In this document: piece by piece, positions 46,787-55,401 of the stretch
How positions within the stretch are numbered: position 1 is the stretch's first letter
How the letters are laid out: each line of letters begins with the position of its first letter
Assembly: GCF_006539925.1 (NCBI RefSeq)
Contig: NZ_BJNY01000009.1
Location: 111,647 to 175,646 of the forward strand
DNA from: Glutamicibacter uratoxydans
GTDB taxonomy: Bacteria; Actinomycetota; Actinomycetes; Actinomycetales; Micrococcaceae
DNA length: 64,000 nt
Direction: 5' to 3'
Notes under the pieces: model-generated
Seen by the model: only the letters and a program-made list of their open reading frames with translations
Databases searched by the model: none
Told to the model about the DNA's origin: nothing
Position numbers and translations under genes: made by a program

Positions 46787-47505
46787 CCTGCATACCGGGA
46801 GATGAAGCCCCGCGGATCATCCAGGCAGTCCCGCCAGTTGTTGACCAGTTCCAGCTGGTCGTAGGGGCGCTGGCGCATCCCCCAGCCGCCGACCTCGTAG
46901 ATCTGCGCGTCCCTCATGGCGGCCAGCACCGGAGAGTGGGTGGAGAGGATGATCTGCGAGCCCTGTTCCCGCAGGCGCTCGATCAGTCCCAGCAGCTTGA
47001 CGCAGCCGGACAGCGACAGCGCGGATTCCGGCTCGTCGAAGATCCACAGGCCCTTGATATAGCGGATCCGCTCTTCGACCAGGTCGAGGAAGGATTCGCC
47101 GTGGCTGCGCTCATGCAGCTTTGTTTCGAATCTCGACTCGTCGAGATACGTGTAGAAGCTGTGCATGGTTTCCGCACGCAGGAAAAATCCCTTGCGCGGG
47201 GCCGCCGCTCCCTTCAACAGCTTGAAGTGTTCGTGCAGGCTTGATTCGGACTCTTGGGTTCGGTGCATGGCGCCGGTGGACCCGCCCTCGGGGTTCATCC
47301 CATAGGCCATGGCGATGGCCTCAACCAGCGTCGACTTGCCACTGCCGTTCTCCCCGACGATGACCGTTGCCTCGCCCAGGTCCAGTCCTTCATACAGCAG
47401 CTGGCGCACCGGCGGCAGGTAATACGGCCATCTGCCGGCATCCAGCTCGGCGGCTCCCATCGGTTCGATCCTGCGCAGCGGCAGGAAAAGCTCGGCCACA
47501 GCCAT
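46783..47505 (-). CDS. AAA-type ATPase (AAA_21/SMC-like, SbcC/RecF-related)
   Basis: This 240-residue P-loop ATPase has Walker A VGENGSGKSTLVEAIAMAYG (near residues 49-68), Walker B GLWIFDEPESALS and a D-loop/H-loop stretch IILSTHSPVLAAM. This is the compact ABC-like AAA family that lacks a long coiled coil. The segment HERSHGESFLDL stands in for the signature motif. The start ATG at 47505 is four bases after the RamB-like gene's stop, so the two are likely co-transcribed. A larger in-frame ORF upstream has low-complexity sequence and is not used. The function is unknown; such ATPases are often stand-alone and stress-related. Confidence 0.82.
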   Translation of the reverse strand: MAVAELFLPLRRIEPMGAAELDAGRWPYYLPPVRQLLYEGLDLGEATVIVGENGSGKSTLVEAIAMAYGMNPEGGSTGAMHRTQESESSLHEHFKLLKGAAAPRKGFFLRAETMHSFYTYLDESRFETKLHERSHGESFLDLVEERIRYIKGLWIFDEPESALSLSGCVKLLGLIERLREQGSQIILSTHSPVLAAMRDAQIYEVGGWGMRQRPYDQLELVNNWRDCLDDPRGFISRYAG

Positions 47506-47509
47506 AGGC

Positions 47510-49000
47510 TCAGCCGTCCTGCTGCTGCAGGAAGCGGTAGACCTCGGTCTCATCCACGCCGGGGAATGCGCCGGTGGGCATGGCAGCCAGCAGGTGCGTG
47601 TTTGCGCGGGTTGCAGGCCACGCGTTGCCGAACCACTGGGTGGACAGGTCCGCCGGCGGGCGGCGGCAGCAGTTCTCATCGGGGCAGGTGGATTGGCAGC
47701 GTTCCTTGGTGTCCCTGCCGCGGAACCATTTGACGTGTTCAAAGGGCACGCCGATGGACAGCGAGTACAGGCCCGAGGAGTGGTGCTCGGTGCGGGCAGT
47801 GCACCAGTAGGTGCCGTTCACCGTGTCGGTGTACTGCTCGAAGGAGCGGAACTGGTCGGGCTGCTCGAAGACCATGCGCGAGGTCCAATAGCGGCAGATC
47901 GTCTGGCCCTCGATGGCGCCGGTGTGGTCTGCCGGGAAATTCACCCGGTCGTTCTCATAGGCCTTGTGCAGGATTCCGGACTCATGGACCTTTTGGAAGT
48001 GGCAGGTGATCCCCAGGTGCTCGGTGGCGAGGTTCGTGAACCGGTGCGCCGCCGATTCGTAGGACACCGCGAAGGCATCGCGCAGGTCTTCGACCGCGAG
48101 CTGGCGTTCGGCCTTGGCCCGCTGCAGGAAGTCGACGGTGGTCTTCTCCGGCATCATCAGCGCGGCAGCGAAATAGTTGGTGGCAACGCGCTGGGACAGG
48201 AAGTCAAAGTAGTCAGTGGGCGTCTTGTGCCCCAGCACCTGGTGGCCCAGCGCCTGCAGCAGCACCGAGCGCGGGTCGTGTTGGCTCTTGTTGACCTGCG
48301 TCAGGTAGATGCGCATGTTCTTCAGGTCGGTGACCGAACGGGTCGAATGTGGCAGATTGCCCACGAAGCGCAGGCTGAAGCCCAGGTATTCGGCGATATC
48401 GGCGGCGCGGTGGCTGGAGAGCGGGCCCTCGTCGTGGCCCACAGCCTGCAGCACCCGGGCGGCTTCCTGCTCGATCTCCTTGTAGTAGTTGTTGCGCTGG
48501 CGCATCTCCTGGCGCAGGGCGGTGTTGGCGCGGCGGGCTTCCTCGGGGGTGGCTGCCTGCTCGTTCAAGCGGCGTTCCAGCTCATGCTGCAGCCCCACCA
48601 AGGATTCCAGGACGTCCATCGGCAGCCGTGCGCCCACGCGCACCTTGGGCAGGCCCAATGCTTCGTACAGCGGCCCGCGCTGCGCCCGTTCAAGCTCGAT
48701 CTCCAGCGCCGCCCGGCGCGAGGGCGGCTCCGAACCGAGCAGGTCGTCCACGCCGACGTTCAGCGCTTTGGCCAGGGATTTGAGCAGCGAAAGCTTCGGT
48801 TCCCGCTTGCCATTTTCAATCAACGAAAGCTGGCTCGGCGCGGTGTCCACCACGGCGGAGATGTCGTCAAGGGTCAGCCCCAGGCCCTTGCGCAGGTGGC
48901 GCAGGCGGCGGCCCAGGGCGATCAGGTCCAGTTCGGCGCTGTTTGAGGCATCGCCTGCCTGCGCGGCGCCCAGTGTACGATTCCATGTGGTTGCAGTCAC
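47510..49000 (-). CDS. ramB: RamB/ScfR-family acetate-metabolism transcriptional regulator
   Basis: This 496-residue regulator has an N-terminal XRE helix-turn-helix (LGRRLRHLRKGLGLTLDDISAVVDTAPSQLSLIENGKREPKL, about residues 29-70), an IrrE-like peptidase-fold segment with a degenerate zinc motif (LGHQVLGHKTPTDYF, near 255) and a C-terminal short-chain fatty-acyl regulator domain with a Cys cluster (CQSTCPDENCCRR, near 435). RamB represses aceA and aceB in Corynebacterium; here aceA lies 3.2 kb away, which supports the role. The GTG start at 49000 lacks a ribosome site, so the mRNA may be leaderless. A CTTCACTTCTTCAC element lies 14 bases before it, close to what is found upstream of aceA. 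Confidence 0.87.
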   Translation of the reverse strand: MTATTWNRTLGAAQAGDASNSAELDLIALGRRLRHLRKGLGLTLDDISAVVDTAPSQLSLIENGKREPKLSLLKSLAKALNVGVDDLLGSEPPSRRAALEIELERAQRGPLYEALGLPKVRVGARLPMDVLESLVGLQHELERRLNEQAATPEEARRANTALRQEMRQRNNYYKEIEQEAARVLQAVGHDEGPLSSHRAADIAEYLGFSLRFVGNLPHSTRSVTDLKNMRIYLTQVNKSQHDPRSVLLQALGHQVLGHKTPTDYFDFLSQRVATNYFAAALMMPEKTTVDFLQRAKAERQLAVEDLRDAFAVSYESAAHRFTNLATEHLGITCHFQKVHESGILHKAYENDRVNFPADHTGAIEGQTICRYWTSRMVFEQPDQFRSFEQYTDTVNGTYWCTARTEHHSSGLYSLSIGVPFEHVKWFRGRDTKERCQSTCPDENCCRRPPADLSTQWFGNAWPATRANTHLLAAMPTGAFPGVDETEVYRFLQQQDG

Positions 49001-49013
49001 AGCACCACGGTAC

Positions 49014-49105
49014 GTGAAGAAGTGAAGAGTTTTCTACCCTCCAATGAAATTTAGCGGGCAGAATCCGCGATTCCACGGCTACTATCGTGAATTTATCTAC
49101 TTCTT
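49014..49105. promoter_or_regulatory. Candidate RamB sites upstream of ramB
   Basis: On the minus strand CTTCACTTCTTCAC (49014-49027) lies just before the ramB start; on the plus strand CTACTTCTT occurs at 49097-49105. The same sequences occur upstream of aceA (51934-51942 and 52011-52022). Regulation of ramB by its own product is inferred. Confidence 0.45.
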
Positions 49106-49217
49106 AAGCCGCAGCGCCCTTCGCGGGCGAAGACTCAGCCACTGCACAGGCGCTGGCGGGAAACTTCACGCGCACAGGATCGTTATGCCAGTAACAACAA
49201 AGAACTTCGGGAGTCTG

Positions 49218-49865
49218 ATGGCAACGATCAAGGTTGAGCGCCCCGCCGCCCGGCGGTGCCCAGGGCGTGTGCCAGCCAAGCTCATTGTGCTGGGAACCGA
49301 CGGAGCTGGAAAGAGCACGGTGATTGCGGCGCTGGTCAAGGACCTGGAGCGCTCCGGGCTGGCCGCCCAGCAGCTTGCCAACACCGCCGGCAGGCGCTGG
49401 CTCAACCGGCGCAGCCGTGAGCTGGGCCTTTCCCTCTCGCCCCTGCTCCAGGATTTCATCGAGTCACTGATCCGCGGGGCCAATGTCCTGCTCAATTCCC
49501 TGAAAGCCGACAGGTTCTGCGGAATCAGCGTGATGGACCGGCACATCTACTGCCAGCTGGTGCTGCGCCAGCTGCGCGGGCAGTTCAGCGGCTTCATCCT
49601 GCCCTGGCTTGCCCGCCGGTCGACGAAGAATGCGTTGATCGTCGTGCTCGATGTTCCGCCGGAACTCGCGCACTACCGGGTCCACACCCGGGAGGATGAC
49701 TTTGAAACCTTGGATTACCTGCGGGCAAGCCGCGGCGAATACCTGAATCTCGCCAAAGCTAATGGATGGCCGGTCATCGATTCATCCCGGCCGATCGCCC
49801 AGGTGGTGGCGCAGCTGCGCGCGCTGCTGGCACAGTCAGTGGTGGAAGTAGACTCGTGTCCATGA
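49218..49865 (+). CDS. Thymidylate-kinase-like P-loop protein
   Basis: This 215-residue P-loop kinase has Walker A GTDGAGKST (near residue 26 from this start), DRHIYCQLVLRQLRGQF (the DRY/H-like motif of thymidylate kinases) and a base-recognition VVLDVPPELAHYRVHTREDDFETLDYLR. Its general plan is that of dTMP kinases, but the Arg-rich lid is altered. It is probably a paralogue acting on another nucleotide or nucleoside, since tmk usually lies elsewhere. Two ATGs (49185 and 49218) both have weak ribosome sites; I use the latter. Its stop overlaps the next gene in ATGA. Confidence 0.8.
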   Translation: MATIKVERPAARRCPGRVPAKLIVLGTDGAGKSTVIAALVKDLERSGLAAQQLANTAGRRWLNRRSRELGLSLSPLLQDFIESLIRGANVLLNSLKADRFCGISVMDRHIYCQLVLRQLRGQFSGFILPWLARRSTKNALIVVLDVPPELAHYRVHTREDDFETLDYLRASRGEYLNLAKANGWPVIDSSRPIAQVVAQLRALLAQSVVEVDSCP

Positions 49866-50464
49866 GCAATTCCACCGCGCAGTTCTCAGCCGGCGCCGTC
49901 ATCCCCTTGGCCCAGAGCACCAAGCAGAATTGGGAGCTTGGACAGGTCCGCCTGATCGCCCATGGATCTTTGGCGGAATCAGGAGCCCTCATCGCCTCCG
50001 AACTGCCGGATAGCTCCTGGCAGCTTTCGGTCCGTTCGATCGAAAAGGCCGCGGCTTTCTCCTCGCCGTTCCAAACCCAGGTCTTCACCCTCATTGCCGG
50101 CGACTTTGTCCAGCTCGAGTTCGACGGTCAGGCCCAAGGACTAGAGCCGCTGCGCCCACTGAAGATCTCCACCGATGCCCCAATAGTCAGCAGCCAGCCA
50201 ACCGAAGAGCTGCTGGTGCTTCACGTAGCCGCCGACCCCGCCAAGGCGCGTGCCACGGTGCGCATTATCGAGCTGTCCAAGAAGCGCGACCAGTACCTGT
50301 TCGACGGCCAGCTCGGCTTCCTCGTCCAGGGGTCGGCCAAACTGGTCGTTGACGAGGCAGAAACAGCACTGGCCTTGCGGGATACCGTCATCGGCTCAGA
50401 TGCCGGCGAGCCCAGGATCAACGGCCGCGGGTTCATGGCCGTGGTGTCCTTCGACCGGCCCTAG
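49862..50464 (+). CDS. HutD/Ves-family cupin-like protein
   Basis: This 200-residue protein belongs to the HutD/Ves family (bicupin fold): LIAHGSLAESG...SWQLSVRSIEKAAAFSSPF and FTLIAGDFVQLEFDGQ are the matching first-half elements. HutD accompanies histidine utilisation in some bacteria, but no hut genes are present here. The ATG overlaps the kinase stop in ATGA (49862-49865), so the two are translated in tandem. The function is not firmly known in the family. The convergent lipoprotein gene ends five bases after its stop. Confidence 0.75.
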   Translation: MSNSTAQFSAGAVIPLAQSTKQNWELGQVRLIAHGSLAESGALIASELPDSSWQLSVRSIEKAAAFSSPFQTQVFTLIAGDFVQLEFDGQAQGLEPLRPLKISTDAPIVSSQPTEELLVLHVAADPAKARATVRIIELSKKRDQYLFDGQLGFLVQGSAKLVVDEAETALALRDTVIGSDAGEPRINGRGFMAVVSFDRP

Positions 50465-50469
50465 CAGAC

Positions 50470-51786
50470 TCAGGAGGCCGACGGCTTCCATTTCATCACC
50501 TCGGTGTAGGCGGCGGCGTTGCTGTCGCCTTCCTCAAGCACCGACCAGGCAAAGTAGCCCCCAGCGCAGAAAGTCTGTCCCAAGAGATTCTCGTTTGCCA
50601 CCCGGTACAGTTCCTTGGTCTTCAGGTCCAAGAAATACTGGGCCTTGTCGCCCGCATATCCATCATCCTCATATGTCCAGGTGGCGTAGCCGCTGCAGAC
50701 CGCCATGCCCACAGGTCCCCGCTCATCCGGATTCTCGATGGCCGCGATCAGCGTGTTGTCGATGTCCATGACCAGGAGGTTGCGTGCATAGGTTGTCATC
50801 AGCGTGCTGCCGGCTCCCGCGAATCTGCTGAAGGGCGCTTCCCCTTCGGTACCTGCGCCTTCATCAACGACGAGCACTCGGCCTCTTCCCGGCCCGTCTT
50901 TGACTTCGTCGTGGAGGTTGATCTGGCGCTGCTGCACCGTGGGGTCTTCTTCCGGGTATACGCCGACGCTCGCCACCCAGGAGTCCAGCGCCACCGGGGC
51001 AATCGAGTTCTCCATGAACTCGCGGGCTTCCTGGCCGTCATCGAGGTCGGCGGACAGAATTGCGGCCGCCGATTCAACGTCGTCGGGCACCACCATCGAC
51101 TCCCAATAGGCCACGGAATCCCTTAATGCCATCCGCCCCTCCATGGGGAACAGCCCAACGCCATCCTCAGCGAAGAAGTCCTCGGCTTGGCCCAGCAGGC
51201 GGGGTTTCTGGTCCTTGCCCCCGGTAAAGACTCTCCAAGCAGTTTCGCCGCCCGAGGTTGCTGCGGTTTCCGACCAGACGTATTTCCCTTCCTCACTGAC
51301 GCCCGCAGTAATCTGACGAGGGCCGTCTTTGCTCAAGACGTTTTGCGTGCTGGGGAACGCTGTAAGTTTGCCGGCCTCCACAGTGGCCGCCACGGAGTGG
51401 ATCGACACCTTGGAGCCGTCAAATGTTTTGTCCTTGGTGAGCTTTTGAGGCGAAGGGTTCACCGAGCCAAACAGGACACCCTTCGAAGAAATATCAAAGG
51501 CGCCGAAGCTCCGGTCCTTCGTGTTCAAGGCTTTGGTGGTGTATTCGGCGGTCATGAGATCGCCGATTTCCGCGTCCACCGCGTCGTCCAGGTTCAGCCT
51601 CGCACCGGTGAGGCTCTCGCCCTCGGCGCTGGCAGTCCAGTGCAGTTCGGCAAATTGGACCTGGACTGGACCCTGCTGCCCGTCTTCATCCTGTCCGGCC
51701 GCCGGGACAGTGCCAGCGGAGCAGGAAACCAAGGCGAAAGCAGCCGCCAGGCATAGGGCAAGGGGACCGATCGCGCGCACAGGCAT
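50470..51786 (-). CDS. Hypothetical lipoprotein (438 aa)
   Basis: This protein has a lipoprotein signal (AAFALVSC, lipid Cys at residue 22), then a Gln/Asp-rich linker and a long beta-rich region. Repeating strands such as GKYVWSETAA, WRVFTGGKDQKPRLLGQAEDFF and ATWTYEDDGYAGDKAQYFLD suggest a beta-propeller-like fold, but no catalytic motif or known family was recognised. It stays on the outer face of the membrane. ATG at 51786 is the only good start. It stands alone, convergent with the HutD-like gene and about 460 bases from aceA. Confidence 0.7.
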   Translation of the reverse strand: MPVRAIGPLALCLAAAFALVSCSAGTVPAAGQDEDGQQGPVQVQFAELHWTASAEGESLTGARLNLDDAVDAEIGDLMTAEYTTKALNTKDRSFGAFDISSKGVLFGSVNPSPQKLTKDKTFDGSKVSIHSVAATVEAGKLTAFPSTQNVLSKDGPRQITAGVSEEGKYVWSETAATSGGETAWRVFTGGKDQKPRLLGQAEDFFAEDGVGLFPMEGRMALRDSVAYWESMVVPDDVESAAAILSADLDDGQEAREFMENSIAPVALDSWVASVGVYPEEDPTVQQRQINLHDEVKDGPGRGRVLVVDEGAGTEGEAPFSRFAGAGSTLMTTYARNLLVMDIDNTLIAAIENPDERGPVGMAVCSGYATWTYEDDGYAGDKAQYFLDLKTKELYRVANENLLGQTFCAGGYFAWSVLEEGDSNAAAYTEVMKWKPSAS

Positions 51787-52248
51787 TTGTCTCCGATCTA
51801 CTGAAAGGGAAAACGGACTCGTTCATCAACAAGCCTAGATAAATATTGGCCAACAGCACAGTGACTGGCCCGGAATTGTCCCAACCGTTACATTTTCCCT
51901 CTGGATCTCGGTCTCCCACGTTCGCCCAGTGACCTACTTCTTGGTAGCTGCCCCAATTTCACCCTTCGGAGAGCGGATTTCAATGAACTCAACGAGAATC
52001 TGAAAATTTTCTACTTCTTCACGCTGTTTTTGCTTCTTTATGGCAAATTTTCGTGATCCAGCCAACAAGGGAGCAAAGAACCAAATATTTTTCATTTTCC
52101 ATAAGAAAGGGTGATCTTAATTCAAAAAACCTCTCCCAGAAGGCTTGCGCCTGCGGAAAAGTAGTTCTCACGAAGAAGTTCACCGGATCGAAACCACCTG
52201 GTTCACCGGTCCGGACGAACCCAACAGCTTGCGAAGGAGCTAAGCGAG
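51787..52248 (+). promoter_or_regulatory. aceA upstream region with repeated CTACTTCTT sites
   Basis: CTACTTCTT occurs at 51934-51942 and again at 52011-52019 (77 bases apart), the second extended to CTACTTCTTCAC as in the site before ramB. The region is AT-rich, and no gene or tRNA is seen in it. The 5' leader ends in a GGTTC/GAACC hairpin and AAGGAG before the aceA start. Confidence 0.5.
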
Positions 52249-53562
52249 ATGACTACCCAGAACTCAAACGAAAACTCGATCGACAACCGCATCGCAGCCA
52301 TTGAAACCGATTGGGAAACCAATCCCCGTTGGAACGGCGTCACCCGAGACTACTCCGCAGCAGATGTCGTCAAGCTCCAGGGCCGCGTCCAGGAAGAGCA
52401 CACCTTGGCAAAGCGCGGATCCGAGAAGCTGTGGAAGCAGCTGACCGAAGAAGCACCCACCGGCGGCTACACCAACGCACTGGGCGCACTGACCGGCAAC
52501 CAGGCAGTCCAGCAGGTCAAGGCGGGCCTGCGGGCCATCTACCTCTCCGGCTGGCAGGTTGCAGCCGATGCAAATCTCTCCGGCCACACCTACCCTGACC
52601 AGTCGCTGTACCCGGCGAACTCGGTGCCTCAGGTTGTCCGCCGCATCAACAACGCACTGCTGCGCGCAGACCAGATTGAGTTCTCCGAAGGCATCCAGAC
52701 CGTCGAAGACTGGATGGTTCCGATCGTTGCCGACGCAGAAGCAGGATTCGGCGGCCCGCTGAACGCCTACGAGCTGATGAAGTCCATGATCAACTCCGGC
52801 GCCTCGGGCGTGCACTGGGAAGACCAGCTGGCCAGCGAGAAGAAGTGCGGCCACCTGGGCGGCAAGGTGCTGATCCCTACTCAGCAGCACATCCGCACCC
52901 TGAACGCAGCCCGCCTGGCAGCCGACGTAGCGAACACCCCGTCGGTGGTCATTGCCCGCACCGACGCCGAAGCGGCAACCCTGATCACCTCGGATGTCGA
53001 TGAGCGCGACCGCGAGTTCATCACCGGCGAGCGCACCGCAGAAGGCTTCTACAAGGTCCGCAACGGCATCGAGCCGTGCATCGCCCGAGCCAAGGCCTAT
53101 GCTCCATATTCGGATTTGATCTGGATGGAGACCGGCACCCCGGACCTGGAGCTGGCGCGCAAGTTCGCCGAGGCAGTCAAGAAGGACTTCCCGGACCAGA
53201 TGCTCTCCTACAACTGCTCGCCATCGTTCAACTGGAAGAAGCACCTGGATGATGCAACCATCGCCAAGTTCCAGCGCGAACTGGGCGCCATGGGCTTCAC
53301 GTTCCAGTTCATCACCCTGGCAGGCTTCCACGCACTGAACCACTCGATGTTCGATCTGGCTCAGGGCTACGCGAAGGACGGCATGAGCGCCTACGTCGAA
53401 CTGCAGGAGCGCGAGTTCGCTTCCGAGGCAGCCGGCTACACCGCCACCAAGCACCAGCGCGAGGTCGGCACCGGCTACTTCGATGCCATCTCCACCACGC
53501 TGAATCCAAATGCATCAACCCTGGCCCTGGTGGGTTCCACCGAAGAAGGCCAATTCCATTAG
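52249..53562 (+). CDS. aceA: Isocitrate lyase
   Basis: This 437-residue enzyme splits isocitrate to glyoxylate and succinate, the first step of the glyoxylate cycle. The active-site motif KKCGHLGGK (near residues 199-207) holds the catalytic Cys. Other marks are [17 protein letters not shown] and [11 protein letters not shown] (substrate contacts) and [17 protein letters not shown]. Length is typical for the short, bacterial form. ATG at 52249 follows AAGGAG. A strong hairpin terminator sits between it and aceB, so readthrough or a second promoter must supply aceB. Control by the RamB-like regulator 3 kb away is likely. Confidence 0.97.
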   Translation: MTTQNSNENSIDNRIAAIETDWETNPRWNGVTRDYSAADVVKLQGRVQEEHTLAKRGSEKLWKQLTEEAPTGGYTNALGALTGNQAVQQVKAGLRAIYLSGWQVAADANLSGHTYPDQSLYPANSVPQVVRRINNALLRADQIEFSEGIQTVEDWMVPIVADAEAGFGGPLNAYELMKSMINSGASGVHWEDQLASEKKCGHLGGKVLIPTQQHIRTLNAARLAADVANTPSVVIARTDAEAATLITSDVDERDREFITGERTAEGFYKVRNGIEPCIARAKAYAPYSDLIWMETGTPDLELARKFAEAVKKDFPDQMLSYNCSPSFNWKKHLDDATIAKFQRELGAMGFTFQFITLAGFHALNHSMFDLAQGYAKDGMSAYVELQEREFASEAAGYTATKHQREVGTGYFDAISTTLNPNASTLALVGSTEEGQFH

Positions 53563-53578
53563 ACCCTGACGGGTCGAT

Positions 53579-53623
53579 GGTGCCGGCTGACAACGACGTC
53601 AGCCGGCACCGCCACCATTTTTT
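53579..53623 (+). terminator. Rho-independent terminator between aceA and aceB
   Basis: GGTGCCGGCTGAC (53579-53591) pairs perfectly with GTCAGCCGGCACC (53598-53610), followed by a short spacer and six T (53618-53623). Confidence 0.85.
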
Positions 53624-53643
53624 AAGCTTTTAAGGACGCTGCC

Positions 53644-55281
53644 ATGAACTCCCCGATCACCTTGAACAACATCACCATCACCGCTACCGCAGTTCGCTAC
53701 CAAGAACAGATCCTGACCAGTGACGCTCTGGAATTTCTTGCCACCCTGCACAGCGCATTCGAGCACCGCCGCAATGATTTGATGCAGCGCCGCCAGCTGA
53801 ACCGTGCTCGCATCGCCAACGGCCGTGACCCGCAGTTCTTGGAGGAGACCCGTTCGATCCGCGAGGACTCGACCTGGCAGGTGGCTCCGATTGCTCCAGG
53901 CCTGGAGGACCGCCGGGTGGAGATCACCGGACCGATCGAGCGCAAGGCAGCGATCAACGCACTGAACTCCGGCGCCAATGTGTGGCTGGCAGACATGGAG
54001 GACGCCTGCTCCCCTACCTGGCAGAACGTCATCAAGAACCAGGTGAACCTGATCCGCGTGCTGGACAATGAGCTGGACTTCACCGCACCGGACGGCCGCG
54101 AATACAAGCTGAACACCTCGGATCTGCAGCAGCTGCCGACCATCGTCGTCCGCCCCCGCGCCCTGCACCAGCCGGAGAAGCACCTGCAGGTTGCAGGCAC
54201 CCTGATCAGCGCAGCCCTGGTGGACTTTGCACTGCACTTCTTCCACAACGCACAGCGCCTGGTGGCCGCCGGCCGCGGCCCGTACTACTACCTGCCGAAG
54301 CTGGAAAACCACATGGAAGCACGCCTGTGGAACGACATCTTCAACATGGCCCAGGACCTGCTGGGCATCGAGCGCGGCACCATCCGCGCCACGGTGCACA
54401 TCGAGACCATCACCGCTGCCTTTGAAATGGAAGAGATCCTCTACGAGCTGCGCGAGCACTCCTCGGGCCTGAACGCAGGACGCTGGGACTACATCTTCTC
54501 CATCATCAAGAACTTCCGCTCCCGCGGACCGCGCTTCATCTTCCCGGACCGCGATTCGGTGACGATGACCGCGCCGTTCATGCGGGCCTACACCGAGCAG
54601 CTGGTGCGCGCCTGCCACCGCCGCGGCGCTACCGCCATCGGCGGGATGAGCACCTTCGTCCCGAGCCGCAAGGACGCTTCGATCAACGCCGGCGGCCTGG
54701 CCAAGGTGCGCGAGGACAAGTTCCGCGAGGTGCGCGACGGATTCGACGGCTCCTGGGTAGCCCACCCGGACCTGGTGTCCACCGCCCGCGAGGTGTACGA
54801 CGTGGTGCTGGGCGAGAACCCGCACCAGATCTCCCGCACCCGCGAGGACGTGGAAGTTTCAGCCTCCGCGCTGCTGGCCATCGCCGGGCTGGACGGGCAG
54901 ATCACCGAGCAGGGCATCCGCGACAACATCGAGATCGGCATCCGCTACATCGAGTCCTGGCTGCGCGGCAACGGCGCAGTGGTGCTGCGCAACCTGATGG
55001 AGGATTCGGCCACCGCCGAGATCTCCCGCTCGCAGCTGTGGCAGTGGATCCACCAGTCGGCCATCACCGACCAGGGCGAGATCATCACCCGCGGCTGGGT
55101 GCAGGAGCTGGCGGAGGAGACCCTGGAGGGAATCGAGCGCTTCGAGGGCGACCGCTTCGAAGACGCCATGGAGATCTTCGAGTCCTGCGCACTGCGCGAG
55201 GACTTCCCGACCTTCATGACCCGCAACGCCTACCTGCGCTACCTGGACCTGCCGGCCCCGGTGCTGGAAATGGCAGGCTAG
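53644..55281 (+). CDS. aceB: Malate synthase A
   Basis: This 545-residue enzyme joins glyoxylate and acetyl-CoA to make malate, the second step of the glyoxylate cycle. The signature KLENHMEARLWNDIFN (near residues 220-235), the region VHIETITAAFEMEEILYELREHSSGLNAGRWDYIFSIIK (with Glu and Asp metal ligands) and MTAPFMRAYTEQLVRACHRRGATAIGGMSTFVP match malate synthase A. With aceA it allows growth on acetate or fatty acids. ATG at 53644 has AAGGACG upstream. A terminator follows. Confidence 0.97.
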   Translation: MNSPITLNNITITATAVRYQEQILTSDALEFLATLHSAFEHRRNDLMQRRQLNRARIANGRDPQFLEETRSIREDSTWQVAPIAPGLEDRRVEITGPIERKAAINALNSGANVWLADMEDACSPTWQNVIKNQVNLIRVLDNELDFTAPDGREYKLNTSDLQQLPTIVVRPRALHQPEKHLQVAGTLISAALVDFALHFFHNAQRLVAAGRGPYYYLPKLENHMEARLWNDIFNMAQDLLGIERGTIRATVHIETITAAFEMEEILYELREHSSGLNAGRWDYIFSIIKNFRSRGPRFIFPDRDSVTMTAPFMRAYTEQLVRACHRRGATAIGGMSTFVPSRKDASINAGGLAKVREDKFREVRDGFDGSWVAHPDLVSTAREVYDVVLGENPHQISRTREDVEVSASALLAIAGLDGQITEQGIRDNIEIGIRYIESWLRGNGAVVLRNLMEDSATAEISRSQLWQWIHQSAITDQGEIITRGWVQELAEETLEGIERFEGDRFEDAMEIFESCALREDFPTFMTRNAYLRYLDLPAPVLEMAG

Positions 55282-55336
55282 GCCCCACAAGACCGGGCCG
55301 GTTGTCCACAGTCGTCCGTCAAGATCGGCCACAATC

Positions 55337-55386
55337 AACGGCATTCATCCCGCGGTACCCAATCCGCGGGGTGGATGCCGTTTTTT
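55337..55386 (+). terminator. Rho-independent terminator after aceB
   Basis: AACGGCAT-T-CAT-CCCGCGG (55337-55355) pairs with CCGCGGGGTGGATGCCGTT, followed by six T (55381-55386). Confidence 0.88.
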
Positions 55387-55401
55387 GGGTACGCTGATGC
55401 C

